Shown here piece after piece: positions 11,349-21,961 of a stretch of 64,000 nt of DNA; the first letter of the stretch is position 1; the number at the start of each line of letters is the position of its first letter. The position numbers and the translations under genes were made by a program. Below the pieces are notes generated by a model, which saw only the letters and a list, made by a program, of their open reading frames with translations, searched no databases and was not told where the DNA came from. Source of the DNA: Cololabis saira (lineage: Eukaryota > Chordata > Actinopteri > Beloniformes > Belonidae); contig NC_084607.1 in assembly GCF_033807715.1 (NCBI RefSeq), forward strand, positions 301,001 through 365,000, in the 5' to 3' direction.

Positions 11349-11700
11349 CTGGCGTTGGAAGAAACAAAAAGGAACCTTTTTTCATATGTTTTGGTCATGT
11401 GATGCACTTTCCTTGTTTTGGAATTCTGTTACCAAGTTGATATCTCCATGTTTACATGTATTTGTCTCTCTGTCACCTCGTTTATGTCTTTTGGGAACTA
11501 GTATGTCAGACCAGTGGAACAAATATCAATGCAGATATATATCTGCATTGATCTAGCTGTGTTGGCAGCCAGGAAATGTATAACTTTAAACTGGAAAGAA
11601 TCTAAACCCCCAGTATTAGTCCGCTGGTGGAATGAACTCTCAAGCTCCTTAAACTTGACCATATTTATTACAAGAGTAAAGGCAGATCCTCAGACTTTTT
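11349..11700 (+). pseudogene. L1-like LINE (A), 5'-truncated, left part
   Basis: The frames give KGTFFHMFWSCDALSLFWNS, then AARKCITLNWKESKPP and WWNELSS, the C-terminal region of an L1-type ORF2 after the reverse transcriptase. A sister copy at 45471-46217 has AARKCITFNWKESKPPVLAH. Here the frame is broken by several indels. The element is interrupted at TCAGACTTTTT by an inverted L1-like element and resumes at 13070, ending in an A-rich tail by 13654. Only the last part of the element is present, as usual for L1 insertions. Confidence 0.75.
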
Positions 11701-12515
11701 TTTTAATCTTTTTTTTATTGATTTTTTTTATTTTTGCACAACAAACATTAACAGTGGAAATTATCATATGATTTATAATGCCTAGAAATAAAGAACAGAA
11801 AAAAAAACCAAAAAAAAACACACACAACAAAAAAAAAAAAAGAAAAAACAGCACAACAATACGCCTTGATTGAGTAACCTACAGTACGACCAGATAAAAT
11901 AACGGAATCCTCCTAACCAGACTATTCGCCATTTAGATGTATATCACGATATTTATTAGACTGTCTAATCCTCACATCCATCCGGCAGAGTGAAAGCAAG
12001 TAAAACATATACATATGTAAATAAAAAATTAAATACTAATAAAAATAAAATAAAATAAAAATATCCGCACACAGCTAGGAGAAATAACAATACTATGGAA
12101 CTGCAGGGAAATCAAGCTTCTTAATATATGAGAAAAAGGGGGCCCATGTAGCATAGAATTTGTCTGTACACCCATTCAATGTACATCTTATTTTTTCCAA
12201 TTTTACACAGTGTAGAATAGATCTGATCCAGGAGATGTGAGTAGGAGCTGCAGAGGATTTCCGCATAAGCAAGATTAAACGTCTTGCTAATAAAGAGACA
12301 AAGGCAATTACGTCCTTATTTGCTCTAGAGAGTTGTGGTGTGGCTGAAACTTCCCCAAACAGTGCAATGACGGGATCTGGTTCAATGTGCACATTACATA
12401 TTTCTGACAGCGTGTTAAAAATGTCTTTCCAGAAAACAGCTAAAGATGGGCAACTCCAAAACATATGTAGGTGATTTGCGGGGGACTGGGCACATCTCAG
12501 ACATTTAGGGTCCAC
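11701..12515 (-). pseudogene. L1-like LINE (B), inverted inside A, 3' part
   Basis: Its A-rich tail appears as T-runs at 11701-11720 and it extends right on the minus strand. The frame 12515-12093 reads KCLRCAQSPANHLHMFWSCP, then LFGEVSATPQLSRANKD, LARRLILLMRKSSAAPTHIS and KFYATWAPFFSYIKKLD, the standard C-terminal order of L1-type ORF2 in fish. TCAGACTTTTT flanks it (11690-11700 and 13070-13080), an 11-bp target-site duplication. The copy is split by a SINE at 12529-12916 and its 5' part resumes at 12930. Confidence 0.8.
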
Positions 12516-12528
12516 ATCTTTATAAATC

Positions 12529-12916
12529 AGGCAGCACGGTGGCTTAGTGGTTAGCACTGTTGCCTCACAGCAAGAAGGTCCCCGGTTCGACTCCCAGGCC
12601 CGGCAGGGGCCTTTCTGTGTGGAGTTTGCATGTTCTCCCCGTGCTTGCGTGGGTTCTCTCCGGGTACTCCGGCTTCCTCCCACAGTCCAAAAACATGCAT
12701 ATTTAGGTTAATCGGTGATTCTAAATTGCCCGTAGGTGTGAGCGTGAGTGTGATTGTGAGCATGGTTTGTGTGTCTATATGTGGCCCTGCGATGGACTGG
12801 TGACCTGTCCAGGGTGTAACCCCTGCCTCTCACCTAAAATAAGCTGGGATAGGCTCCAGCAGACCCCCGTGACCCCGCAAGGGATAAAGCGGGTAAGATA
12901 ATGAATGAATGAATGA
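12529..12916 (+). mobile_element. SINE inserted in L1-like element B
   Basis: It starts GGCAGCACGGTGGCTTAGTG, followed by GTTAGCACTGTTGCCTCACA and a box-B-like GGTTCGACTCCC, and ends in a (GAAT)n tail. It is flanked by the 13-bp duplication ATCTTTATAAATC at 12516-12528 and 12917-12929. The head is tRNA-like (box A and box B spacing), but it is a retroposon and not a tRNA gene. The body with CTGCGATGGACTGGTGACCT is a very common fish repeat. Confidence 0.85.
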
Positions 12917-12929
12917 ATCTTTATAAATC

Positions 12930-13069
12930 TTGGCTGGCACAGATAGAGGAAGTGTGCACCTTTTTAAGTGCCCCTTCCCATATTTCATCAGATAGAACTT
13001 CACCCAGCTCCTCCTCCCATGAAGCTTTAACATTGTTTAATGAGGTAGTTTGTAAGGAGCAAATGATCT
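12930..13069 (-). pseudogene. L1-like LINE (B), 5' part
   Basis: The minus-strand frame reads NVKASWEEELGEVLSDEIWE and GALKKVHTSSICA, an L1 ORF2 segment (the W-E-x-E-L-G motif) that normally lies just upstream of the HMFWSC segment at 12515. This confirms that the SINE split one element. It begins at 13069, the 5' truncation point. Confidence 0.75.
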
Positions 13070-13654
13070 TCAGACTTTTTAAAAATATGGCAATCTCATA
13101 TAGAATTTGACTTAAATAATTCCGTAGGTCAATGTAAGACTTACTGACGATGATGAGATCTGAGTGCAATGGTTTGGGTTGTTTTGTTGTCTTGTTTGTT
13201 TTAACTGGGTTTTTCCACCGTTTGTCTGTTTGTTTTGTCAGGTTTTTGGTTTTGTTTCCGTTTTGTTTTGAGAGTTTATGTTTGGACATAATTTTGGTTC
13301 TTTAACGGACCAGCCCCAACTTAGGAAAGGAAAATTATGACATTAAGTGTTTCCTACTTTATTTGATAAGTCCCCTTCATCATGAAGTATGGTAGCAAGA
13401 CTATTTAACTACTTAATTATTATTTCAGAGGCATTGATATGGAAGTACTATCTGGTACTTTCAATTAGTGCAATGAGTAGAATTTTTGGTTAGAATATTT
13501 GGCAGAATTATAGCACTAGGAAATATGTCTTGGTGTGTTTGGACTTTGACTGACTTAATTCTTTATTGGAAGTTGAGATGTGGAGGTTTTGTGTTCTATG
13601 TATGTGCAGTATAGCCCTCTTGTTGTGATCGAAAATATAAAAATACAATAAAAA
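13070..13654 (+). mobile_element. L1-like LINE (A), right part: 3' end and UTR
   Basis: Continues the frame of 11349-11700 with FLKIWQSHIEFD-like residues, then a non-coding 3' part with GGTTCTTTAACGGACCAGCC and TGACATTAAGTGTTTCCTAC, ending in an A-rich tail at 13630-13654. The same 3' part occurs at 45605-46217. Confidence 0.75.
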
Positions 13655-13901
13655 AAGAAGGTATTTAATTGTTGGTAACTTTTCCAGATCGGTCCATCTT
13701 CTAGTTCTGGGGAAACACCTGCCAACAGGGAAGAGTTCACTATGTCAGGTTTCAAGTTTCAAAGCTTTATTGTCAGATATATGTTCGACATCCAGCACAT
13801 GAAATCACACTCCTCTCTGACGCTCGGTGAGAAATATCTGGATAAGATCAGATGCCACGCCGGGTTGAAGTGTCTTAGCTAACCCTGATTTTACAGTGTG
13901 G
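13655..13901 (+). repeat. 247-bp direct repeat, right copy
   Basis: Begins AAGAAGGTATTTAATTG directly after the A-rich L1 tail and ends CCTGATTTTACAGTGTGG. See the left copy at 11102-11348. Confidence 0.85.
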
Positions 13902-14596
13902 GCCACTTTTTGAAGTTGGTATTAAAGCTTTGCGCTCCTGGATATATAGATAAAATATAAAGATATATAGATAAAGATGGATCTAAACTACAGCTAAATA
14001 ATTCTACTGTAATCAGCAGATCTGGGGCCTCATGTACTAAGAGTGCGTGGATTTCAACGTGAAACCGTGCGTGGAATTTACACGAACGCAAAAATTCTGA
14101 TGTACAAAACTGTGCGTTCGCCCAAATCCACGCAGGTTTCTCTGTACATCCCAATCAGCGTGGATTTGAGCGCACATGCGGGAGCACAAAACTCCGCCCG
14201 GTCTCTTCCCTCAAATAGTTTGAATATGATAATGAAGATAATTATCCATTAAAAACCGCTCATCCTAACAAGAAATGTACAAAAACAGGCAAAACATAAT
14301 AAAAAAAACATCGGCTCTGAGCTGGAATACATTTATTTGGGGGCATTTCTTCCGATTTCAGCTGCATATGGGTAATGATGTTCTTTGCTTTGCGTTGCGT
14401 TCCGTGAAGAGTTTTGGTTTTATAATGATCGTATGAGTTTGTGACTGCGGTCACGCCATCTCCGCTTCGGAGAGGCGCAGTCGCGCTATCTACACTTGGA
14501 AATCAGTTGCCCGTCTACATCGCGTTGTACGGTAAAGCGTGTTGACGGCTTCAAAACGGTTATTATTATTATTTTCATGTCTTGAAATACATACAT

Positions 14597-15420
14597 ATGT
14601 CATTACTTTTTGTAGTTTTACTAAAGTCTAACAAAATGATAAAAAAAGCAAAACCAATCGCCCATTCAGAATCCCATTCATTTCTATATAGGCAGATTTT
14701 AAATATTCATTAAAAAAAAAATCTAATTGTTTTCAGCAAACTGCAACGTATTCTTGTTCATCATGTCCCCAGGTACCTCTGGCATCATTTTCAAGTTATT
14801 TTACTGTAGCATTTTCTAATAATTACATGCTAAAATCATACCCAATACACAGGTAGCCTATATAAGCAGATTAAAAAAAATAATTACTATTAGTATTATA
14901 TTGGGTATGAATTTAGCATTAGAAAATGCTGCAGTGAAAGAACTTGAAAATGATGTCAGAGGTACCTGAGGACTGAGGACATGATGAACAAGAATATGGT
15001 GCAGTTTCCTGAAAACAATTTGATTTGTTTTTTTAATGAATATGGCAAATGGCTTACACTTATATAGCGCTTTCTAGCTGTATTTCTACAGCCCCAAAGC
15101 GCTTTACACTGCAAACATTCACCCACACACGCACACATTCACACACCGGTCGTCGGCGGAGCTGCCATAGACAACGGCGCTGGCCTGACAACCGGGAGCA
15201 ATCGGGGGATTCAGTGTCTTGCCCAAGGACACTTTGGTGGACACAGGCGGAACTAGGGTTCGAACCACTGACCTTCAGGTTCATGGGCGAACACTCTACC
15301 AACTGAGCCACCTTCCCCGTATATTTATAATCTGCCTATAAATGAATGGGATTCTGAATGGGCGATTGGTTTTGCTTTTTTTTATCATTTTGTTAGACTT
15401 TAGTAAAGTCTAACAAAAAG
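14597..15420. mobile_element. Snap-back (palindromic) element nested in the transposon
   Basis: The arms 14605-14860 and 14870-15415 are inverted copies: TTTTACTAAAGTCTAACAAA, CAAAACCAATCGCCCATTCA and TCTTGTTCATCATGTCC recur inverted on the right. The right arm is broken by a SINE at about 15040-15318. Such long imperfect palindromes suggest a MITE-like foldback element. Confidence 0.75.
15040..15318 (-). mobile_element. tRNA-derived SINE
   Basis: On the minus strand it begins with GGTGGCTCAGTTGGTAGAGT (box A) and GGTTCGAACCC (box B) and ends with GCGCTATATAAGTGTAAGCC. It interrupts the right arm of the foldback element. Confidence 0.8.
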
Positions 15421-16199
15421 TAGATCGAGGTGCAAACGTGAGAAATAAAGAGCAAGATTGCTTAAACTCGGAGTGTTGCATCCGCAGGAGGAGAGACCGG
15501 TCTAGATCCCGGTCCATCACCTGGGAAACAGTGTCAGGAGTCCTGCAGCACTTGCAGCCGACTCCATATCAGACTCTGAAAGTTGCCTAAACATTCAATA
15601 AAAACTTTATTCATTCATTGGATCCTGGACCAGCAGATCAGTCTGGTCCCTGAAGACTCGCTCCTGATCCTGCATCAGCAGGTTCCTCTAACGGAGCCAA
15701 AGCTCCATCGGGATTTGCAGGTTCCATCGTTGAGCTCCTGCCTCTAGTTTGTTCAGATCATGTGGTTGATTGTGAGATTGTTGCAGCTCCACTCTTGTGT
15801 AATTTATCTGATGATGTCGGGACTGTCGTGTCCTTCACGTGGTCGTGAACTTATTGTTGACGTTAAGTTTCTTCATATTCTGCACTTCACTGCATCACCA
15901 GTGAGTGTCGCCAACGGACAAAACCTCGGAAAAGTGCGTACAACAGCCTTAATGTGTGAGTGACGGACCGCAGCTTTCTACGTTCACGTCATTCTTTGTA
16001 CATCCGACCGTGAGCGTTGAAAGTGGCGTACGCACGTTTTTTGTGCGCCGCACTCTTAGTACATAAGGCCCCTGGACCTGGACCTGGGGTTAATGGAATC
16101 ATTTTAGATTAAAAGCCCGATAAGCAACAAATTCAAAGTTCTGTTACTTCTATATAAAGTCCTAAGGGGCCAAACTACTGGTTCCTCCAAGACTGAAAA

Positions 16200-16333
16200 G
16201 AAAAAGAAAAGTCTCTTGGCGCCATGGCGGAAACCGAACAGGAAGTCGGCCAGTTTCAATTAATCGTGTAATTTTGGCGCAATTTATGCCATTTCTTCGG
16301 CCGTTAATACGGCCCGAACCGTAACGTGCACCC
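16200..16333. repeat. Fragment of the AGGGCCC-type interspersed repeat
   Basis: AAAAGTCTCTTGGCGCCATG and TTAATACGGCCCGAACCG match 9795-9935. It abuts the 41-bp minisatellite. Confidence 0.7.
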
Positions 16334-16430
16334 AGGTTTGGTTTTATAAGACACAGATCAGCAGTATTTACCTCAGGTTTGGTTTTATTTAGATCTGCAG
16401 GATTTACCTCAGGTTTGGTTTTATAAGTAA
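16334..16430. repeat. 41-bp minisatellite, block 1
   Basis: Units contain GACACAGATCTGCAGGATTT and ACCTCAGGTTTGGTTTTATA. Further blocks are at 17775-18065, 18835-19077 and 20417-20520; insertions separate them. Confidence 0.9.
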
Positions 16431-17770
16431 GATAGTAGTAGTTTATAAGTTTGATAGTAAGAAACATACAATAGGTGTATTAATCGACTTAAAAAAGGCA
16501 TTTGATACAATAGATCACACCATTTTAATTTCCAAGTTACATATGTATGGAGTGAGAGGAATAGTTCTGGACTGGTTAAGAAGCTACTTAGAAAACAGAC
16601 AACAATATGTACAGTTTGCTGGTAACACTTCTAAATATATGAAGATTGAATGTGGAGTCCCACAAGGCTCGGTTTTGGGGCCTAAACTTTTTATTTTGTA
16701 TATTAATGACATATGTGAAGTGTCTAAAATATTACAGTCTGTTTTGTTTGCAGATGACACAAATTTCTTTACTTCTGGTTATGATTTAAAGGTGTTAGCA
16801 GAGACCATTGCACAAGAAATGATTAAACTTAAAGGATGGTTTGATGAAAATAGGTTATCATTAAACTTACAAAAAACAAAATTTATGATTTTTAGTCATC
16901 GAAAAATTTAAAATGTGTCACTGTCTATAGACGGAGTAAATATCGAAAGAGTAAGTGAACTTAGATTTTTGGGTGTTGTACTGGATGACAAATTGACATG
17001 GAAAGCTCATATATCATATGTTAAAAAAAAGATTTCTAAGAGTATTTTTGTTCTGAACAAAGCAAAATATGTATTGGATTATAAGGCATTGCGAATTTTA
17101 TATTGCTCACTGATTTTACCTTATTTCAATTACTGTGTGGAAGTCTGGGGCAACACATATACTAGCAATCTACATCCATTGTTTATCCAGCAGAAAAGAG
17201 CGGTGAGGATTATTCATAAAGTAAATTAAAGAGACCACACCAATAGATTATTTATTAATTCAGGATTTATTAAATTTAAAGAAATAGTTGAGTTACAGAC
17301 ATTATTAGTTATGCATAGGGCAAAAAGAAAATTATTACCAAGTAATCTACAGCAGTTGTTTGTTTTTTTTCCAGAAGATATAGAACATAGAAGGAAATAT
17401 AATTTCAAACATCAGTATGCAAGGACCACTCTGAAGCAGATGTGTACATCGGTTGTGGGAGTAAAACTGTGGAACTCCTTACAGAATGATTTAAAGGAAT
17501 GTACAAATTTACTTAGGTTCAAAAAAATGTATAAAGATAAAATATTTAAGTTATATGATCATGAATAGACTGGGATTTAAGCAGTATTATTAATATATGG
17601 TTTTATTTAAGTGTATATTTTTGTAAATATTGGTTATATTGACTGTTTTTTGTTTTGGTATTAATAAGGGGCAGGTAAAATAAGACTTGTCTTCATCCTG
17701 CTCCTTTTTGGTCATGGGTGGGTAGATTGACCACCATGCACGAAATAAATAAATAAATAAAAAATAAAAA
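16431..17770 (+). pseudogene. Jockey-group (CR1/L2/Rex1-like) LINE reverse transcriptase
   Basis: One frame runs from about 16468 to 17568 and contains reverse-transcriptase motifs in order: VLIDLKKAFDTIDH (motif A), GVPQGSVLGP (motif B), FADDT at 16747-16761 (motif C), RFLGVVLDDKLTW and, near the C-terminus, LWNSLQNDLKE. It is interrupted by only two in-frame TAA codons (16909-16911 and 17227-17229), so it is a fairly young copy. The endonuclease and 5' RT part are missing (5' truncation). The 3' UTR ends in AAATAAATAAATAAA and then the 41-bp minisatellite resumes, so the LINE landed inside that array. The clade is not resolved beyond the Jockey superfamily. Confidence 0.85.
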
Positions 17771-17774
17771 ATAA

Positions 17775-18065
17775 ATAAGACACAGATCTGCAGGATTTAC
17801 CTCAGGTTTGGTTTTATAAGACACAGATCTGCAGGATTTACCTCAGGTTTGGTTTTATAAGACACAGATCTGCAGGATTTACCTCAGGTTTGGTTTTATA
17901 AGACACAGATCTGCAGGATTTACCTCAGGTTTGGTTTTATAAGACACAGATCTGCAGGATTTACCTCAGGTTTGGTTTTATAAAACACAGATCTGCAGGA
18001 TTTACCTCAGGTTTGGTTTTATAAGACACAGATCTGCAGGATTTACCTCAGGTTTGGTTTTATAA
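17775..18065. repeat. 41-bp minisatellite, block 2
   Basis: Seven nearly identical units between the LINE and the LTR-like piece. Confidence 0.95.
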
Positions 18066-18832
18066 GATGCAGAGCTGTAGGCCAACACACGGCCAACGTT
18101 CCGGGGGCCGAGCTCGGGACTTGGCCGACCGGCAAGAAAGCTCCGGGGGTCGCCCACGAGGCCGGGCAGACCTAACCCGGAACCCGAGTCCGTGGTGCTG
18201 GCTGCGGAGGGTCCGGGTCGCGAGCTGCGGGGGGTCCGGGTCCATCACCGGAGCAGGGGCTGATGCGTCCGGGACCACCACCGACGACGTGCCCGAGACC
18301 ACCGCCGGAACAGTGGCTAGCTGGGGCTGGCGCCGATGCTGTCGCTCCAGAGCCTGGATGCTCCGGGGCCCTCCCCGAGCCAGGCGTGTTCCCCAGAACG
18401 GCGACTCCTGCTCCTTGAGCCACCTCCTGTTTTCCCAGAGGGAAATCCAGAGGGAAATCCACTCTCCCGCTGGGTCCATCTTAGGTCGGTCCATTCTGTC
18501 ACGTCTGGTGTACGGTGTGGACCCAAACGCAGGAGGCAGGAGGCAGGAGTTGCAAAAACCAAGGATTTATTCAGAAAAGGCAAAAACAAAGCGCTGCTTG
18601 GCAGGATCAAAACAAACTAAACATGGATAAAAAAACCTGAGGAGGAAAAACGTGGCAGGAAACATGGGGAACAAAACAGTACGGACCGACAGGGAACAAG
18701 GGATTGACAGGACCAGATATACACAGGAGATAACGAGACACGATGAGACACAGGTGCAGACAATCAGGGCAGATGGGACACAGGCGGGGCAAAACAGAAA
18801 CTGAAAAGCTGGGGGGAATGTCAAACCCTGAC
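18066..18832 (-). mobile_element. LTR-like sequence with start of a GC-rich internal region
   Basis: On the minus strand 18832-18487 looks like a long terminal repeat: it begins near TGTCAGGGTTTGACATTC, holds a polyadenylation signal (CTGAATAAATCC) and ends near GTGACAGAATGG. It is followed by a start codon at 18492-18494 and a GC-rich frame (MDRPKMDPAGEW at its start) to 18060, of gag-like composition but with no recognisable domain. The piece sits between blocks of the 41-bp minisatellite. An LTR retrotransposon (Gypsy-like) fragment is the best reading; the family is inferred, not shown. Confidence 0.45.
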
Positions 18833-18834
18833 AT

Positions 18835-19077
18835 CAGGTTTGGTTTTATAAGACACAGATCTGCAGGATTTACCTCAGGTTTGGTTTTATAAGACACATA
18901 TCTGCAGGTTTGGTTTTATAAGACACAGATCTGCAGGATTTACCTCAGGTTTGGTTTTATAAGACACAGAGCTGCAGGTTTGGTTTTATAAGACACAGAT
19001 CTGCAGGATTTACCTCAGGTTTGGTTTTATAAGACACAGATCTGCAGGATTTACCTCAGGTTTGGTTTAATAAGAAA
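18835..19077. repeat. 41-bp minisatellite, block 3
   Basis: About six units, some shortened to about 26 bp, before the next transposon. Confidence 0.95.
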
Positions 19078-19080
19078 CAG

Positions 19081-20413
19081 GGGCCTCATTTAAAATGGAC
19101 TGCGTAGGAGTCATACTAAAAGTGCACGTACGCTCAAAAGCCGAAAATGGCGGGCGCAAAAAAAAATCCGGATCTATAAAACCGCGTGCACGCAGACTTC
19201 CACGTAAGGTTCTCTTTATAAATCACAGTCCAGCTGGAAGGCTGCGCACGTGAATCCGCCTGGTATCCCCGCCCTCTACACGCCCACTTTCTACCGAAAA
19301 TGGAATCATTTTGCATATGAATGAGCCTGCTGAGCATGCGCAGTGGCTTCCTGCAACCTGTTTGGCTTCAGAATGAATGAATGAACGTGTCGAGCCACCG
19401 TGCCACTGAATTTCACTGAGATCTGAGATCTAGATGTTGTTGATGAGGAGGAGGACAGGAAAACCACATTATTTTGTTGTCACAGTAAAAGTAGAAAAAT
19501 AAATAGTATAAAATAAAGCGAGTGAGTGGCAGCACGCCGTTGCTGCGCGGAACGCCGTGAGTTCCCCGGCGCAACAGGGGGACACACGCCCCCCCGTCTT
19601 TTCAAAATCATGTTTATTTTCCCCTTACTTTTTACAGTTTAAAAACTAACGGTAGGCTCAGCCTTAAATTGCAAATTATCAAGACACTGTATGAAAGCGA
19701 TACGAGAACGGCCCCGCAGCCCTGCTTCACCACCACCCCCCCCTCCTCCTCTCTCCCCTCAGAGCGGCTCAGGGCGGGTTTATGGTTCTGCGTCACCAAC
19801 GCAGAGCCTACGGCGTAGGTGCGCGTCGCCGCGTACCCTACGCCGTAGGCTCTGCGTCGTTTTAACGCGGGGCCATAATTTAGGCACCATATACAAGCAG
19901 CACGTAAAGGTTTCACGCGCCGGTAAAGCTCATATATATGAAAACAAATCTGAGTCCCTTTAGGGAAGAAATGAGGGGCTCCGTGGGGCTCCCTAAACGC
20001 AGCCCCTCATTTGTTCTGTCCTAAAGCGGTGAAGGAGGTTCCCGGCGTGTCACCGCGGCTGCAGTTCCAGCAGCACCAGAGTCCTGACTGACAGCTTCAC
20101 ACACAGAGGAACACGATCAGCGCTATATTATTTTATTTTATTACTTTATTATTTTAAGTCTGATATATTTTTTGATATGTGATGACATTATTAAGAGTAT
20201 GACATGAATCTGGCTTCATTTCACCACCTCAAACCCTGCGTCGCCAGTTCCCCGTGTCTTAAGTAAATTCTTACGGGAGGGTCCTAGTTGCCGTAAAGAT
20301 AAGCAGATTTTTCGGTTCGTTTTTTCTTTTTAGATCCGAGGATTTGCGTAGAAGGTGGCTTCCGCAACTTTCAGGCGCTTTTTCTGCGCAAGCAAGCTTT
20401 ATAGATGAGGCCC
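19081..20413. mobile_element. DNA transposon with GGGCCTCAT termini and 3-bp CAG target duplication
   Basis: The left end is GGGCCTCATT and the right end ATGAGGCCC; CAG lies at 19078-19080 and 20414-20416, and the flanks rejoin as normal minisatellite sequence (ACACAG-ATCTG). It carries a palindromic MITE at 19765-19880. No transposase gene was seen. Same family as 14025-16071. Confidence 0.8.
19765..19880. mobile_element. GC-rich palindromic MITE (TACGGCGTA type), copy 1
   Basis: Inverted arms read GGTTCTGCGTC-ACCAACGCAGAG and CTCTGCGTCG, around a core with GCGCGTCGCCGCGTACC. Relatives are at 58968-59098 and 61440-61528. Confidence 0.7.
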
Positions 20414-20416
20414 CAG

Positions 20417-20520
20417 ATCTGTAAGTTTGGTTTTATAAGACACAGATCTGCAGGATTTACCTCAGGTTTGGTTTTATAAGACACAGATCTGCAGGATGAG
20501 CCTCAGGTTTGGTTTTATAA
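20417..20520. repeat. 41-bp minisatellite, block 4
   Basis: The last two or three units, directly continuing block 3 across the transposon. Confidence 0.9.
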
Positions 20521-20745
20521 GACGCAGCACTGACTGAAGTTACACTTCCCTCCCGGCCAATAGATAGTATTTATAGGCGAGCTGACTCCATGGGACCAGC
20601 GGATCTGGGATCAGATATTAACAACTGCTGCAGTTTAAATTAGCTCAGCGGCTGCAGCTAACCGCTAACTGAACAGGTCAAGCTGAAAGGTTAAGCATCT
20701 GCTGCAGGAAACAGCGTTTAGATATTCAGATTATCACTGCCAGGG
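20521..20745. other. Non-coding, nothing recognised
   Basis: No gene or repeat family was identified. Confidence 0.3.
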
Positions 20746-21785
20746 ACGGTTCAGGAGTGCATGTTAGCTTTAAACTGAGCCGACGACTCCTAGCATGGGA
20801 ATACTTTAATACAACCGTCATCGGCGTCGCCAGACAGATTTTACTGGGGCACGTGCCCCAGTATTGATCTGCAGTGCCCCAGTAAAAATTTCACCAGTAA
20901 AAAATTTTAAAAAAAAGTTTTAACTCCACATAGCATACACCAGTGTTGTGCATGAACGCGTTCAAATGAACGCGTTCATTGAACACGTTAATTTCTGTGA
21001 GAACATTGAACTGAACGCAACATATTTACACATAAAGAACTTGAACGTGAACTTGTTCATTCTGCAGATCATGAACTGGAATTTTAACTGTTCAGATTAT
21101 GTGAGTTGCAGCTTCACTGTTTAGGTCCAATTATTACGGAATAATCCTTCGTAGACAAATTGATAATGCACTAAAATGTTGGAGATTTACAGCCTCTGAA
21201 TAAAGTTGAAACGCCACTAGGACAATACATGATTGTATTCAGCAGGGGTCTCCAACCCTGTCCTGCATGTTTTACATGTTTCCTGCATCATCACACCTGA
21301 TTCTGATTAATGGTCCTAATTAGCTTGTCATCAAGGTCTTGACACTTCTGTTGATGACACAGCCACTTGTATCACGGTGTGCTGAAGCAGGGAAACATCT
21401 AAAACATGCAGGACAGTGTTGCCTCGAGGACCAGGGTTGGGAAACACTGATTTAAAGCACCATTTCAGCTTTTTTATTATAAATAAGTGCTAAAAAAATT
21501 TTAGCACTTAGAGATAAATTCTCTGTGCCCCAGCTGTGCCCCAGTACAGTCTTAAGTCTAGTGACGCCCCTGATAACCGTGTATGTTAGCTTTAAACTGA
21601 GCTGGTGACTCCTAGCTGAGGTTCAGGAGTGCATGTTAGCTTTAAACTGAGCTGGTGACTCCTAGCTGAGGTTCAGGAGTGTATGTTAGCTTTAAACTGA
21701 GCTGGTGACTCCTAGCTGAGGTTCAGGAGTGTATGTTAGCTTTAAACTGAGCTGGTGACTCCTAGCGCGGGAATACTTTAATCCA
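20746..21785. repeat. 50-bp minisatellite interrupted by a transposon
   Basis: Units contain GGTTCAGGAGTGCATGTTAG and CTTTAAACTGAGC. One unit is at 20746-20795 and about four lie at 21588-21770; the DNA in between is an inserted element. The last unit and the first both end in GGGAATACTTTAAT, so the array was once continuous. Confidence 0.85.
20825..21575. mobile_element. hAT-like non-autonomous element with a nested second one
   Basis: The ends are GGCGTCGCCAGAC and GTCTAGTGACGCCCCTG, inverted relatives typical of fish hAT elements. Inside, 21241-21452 starts CAGGGGTCTCCAACCCTG and ends CAGGGTTGGGAAACACTG, a second hAT-type MITE. No transposase frame is present. Confidence 0.6.
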
Positions 21786-21844
21786 GAAGGATTAACACGC
21801 GGATCCGGTTGCTCAAGTTTCTGCAGCTGTGGAGCAAACAGGAG

Positions 21845-21960
21845 CAAAACTTACAATACACTTACAATACACTACACTATACTACACTATAGTACACTAT
21901 ACTACACTATAATACACTATAGTACACTATACTACACTATAATACACTATTATACACACT
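21845..21960. repeat. 10-bp palindromic satellite (ACTATACTAC type), left block
   Basis: Tandem CACTATAC/TACACTATAG units. The right block lies at 23446-23695 on the other side of a LINE fragment. Confidence 0.95.
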
Positions 21961-21961
21961 A

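Larger units (their letters stand above)
14025..16071. mobile_element. DNA transposon with GGGCCTCAT termini and 3-bp CTG target duplication
   Basis: The left end is GGGCCTCATGTACTAAGAGT and the right end is its inverse (ACTCTTAGTACATAAGGCCC). CTG flanks both sides (14022-14024, 16072-16074). A second element with GGGCCTCATT ends and CAG flanks is at 19081-20413. No transposase frame was found. It hosts a palindromic insert (14597-15420), which itself hosts a SINE. The superfamily is not assigned; 3-bp duplications of CWG do not fit the TWA of typical Harbinger. Confidence 0.8.

Noticed and set aside
12529..12640. tRNA gene
   Set aside because: Box A/B-like sequence belongs to a SINE with target duplications; no cloverleaf acceptor stem. 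Same for 15240-15318.
18067..18630. Plus-strand Arg/Gly-rich protein of 187 residues
   Set aside because: GC-rich composition keeps several frames open; the LTR-like signals indicate the other strand.
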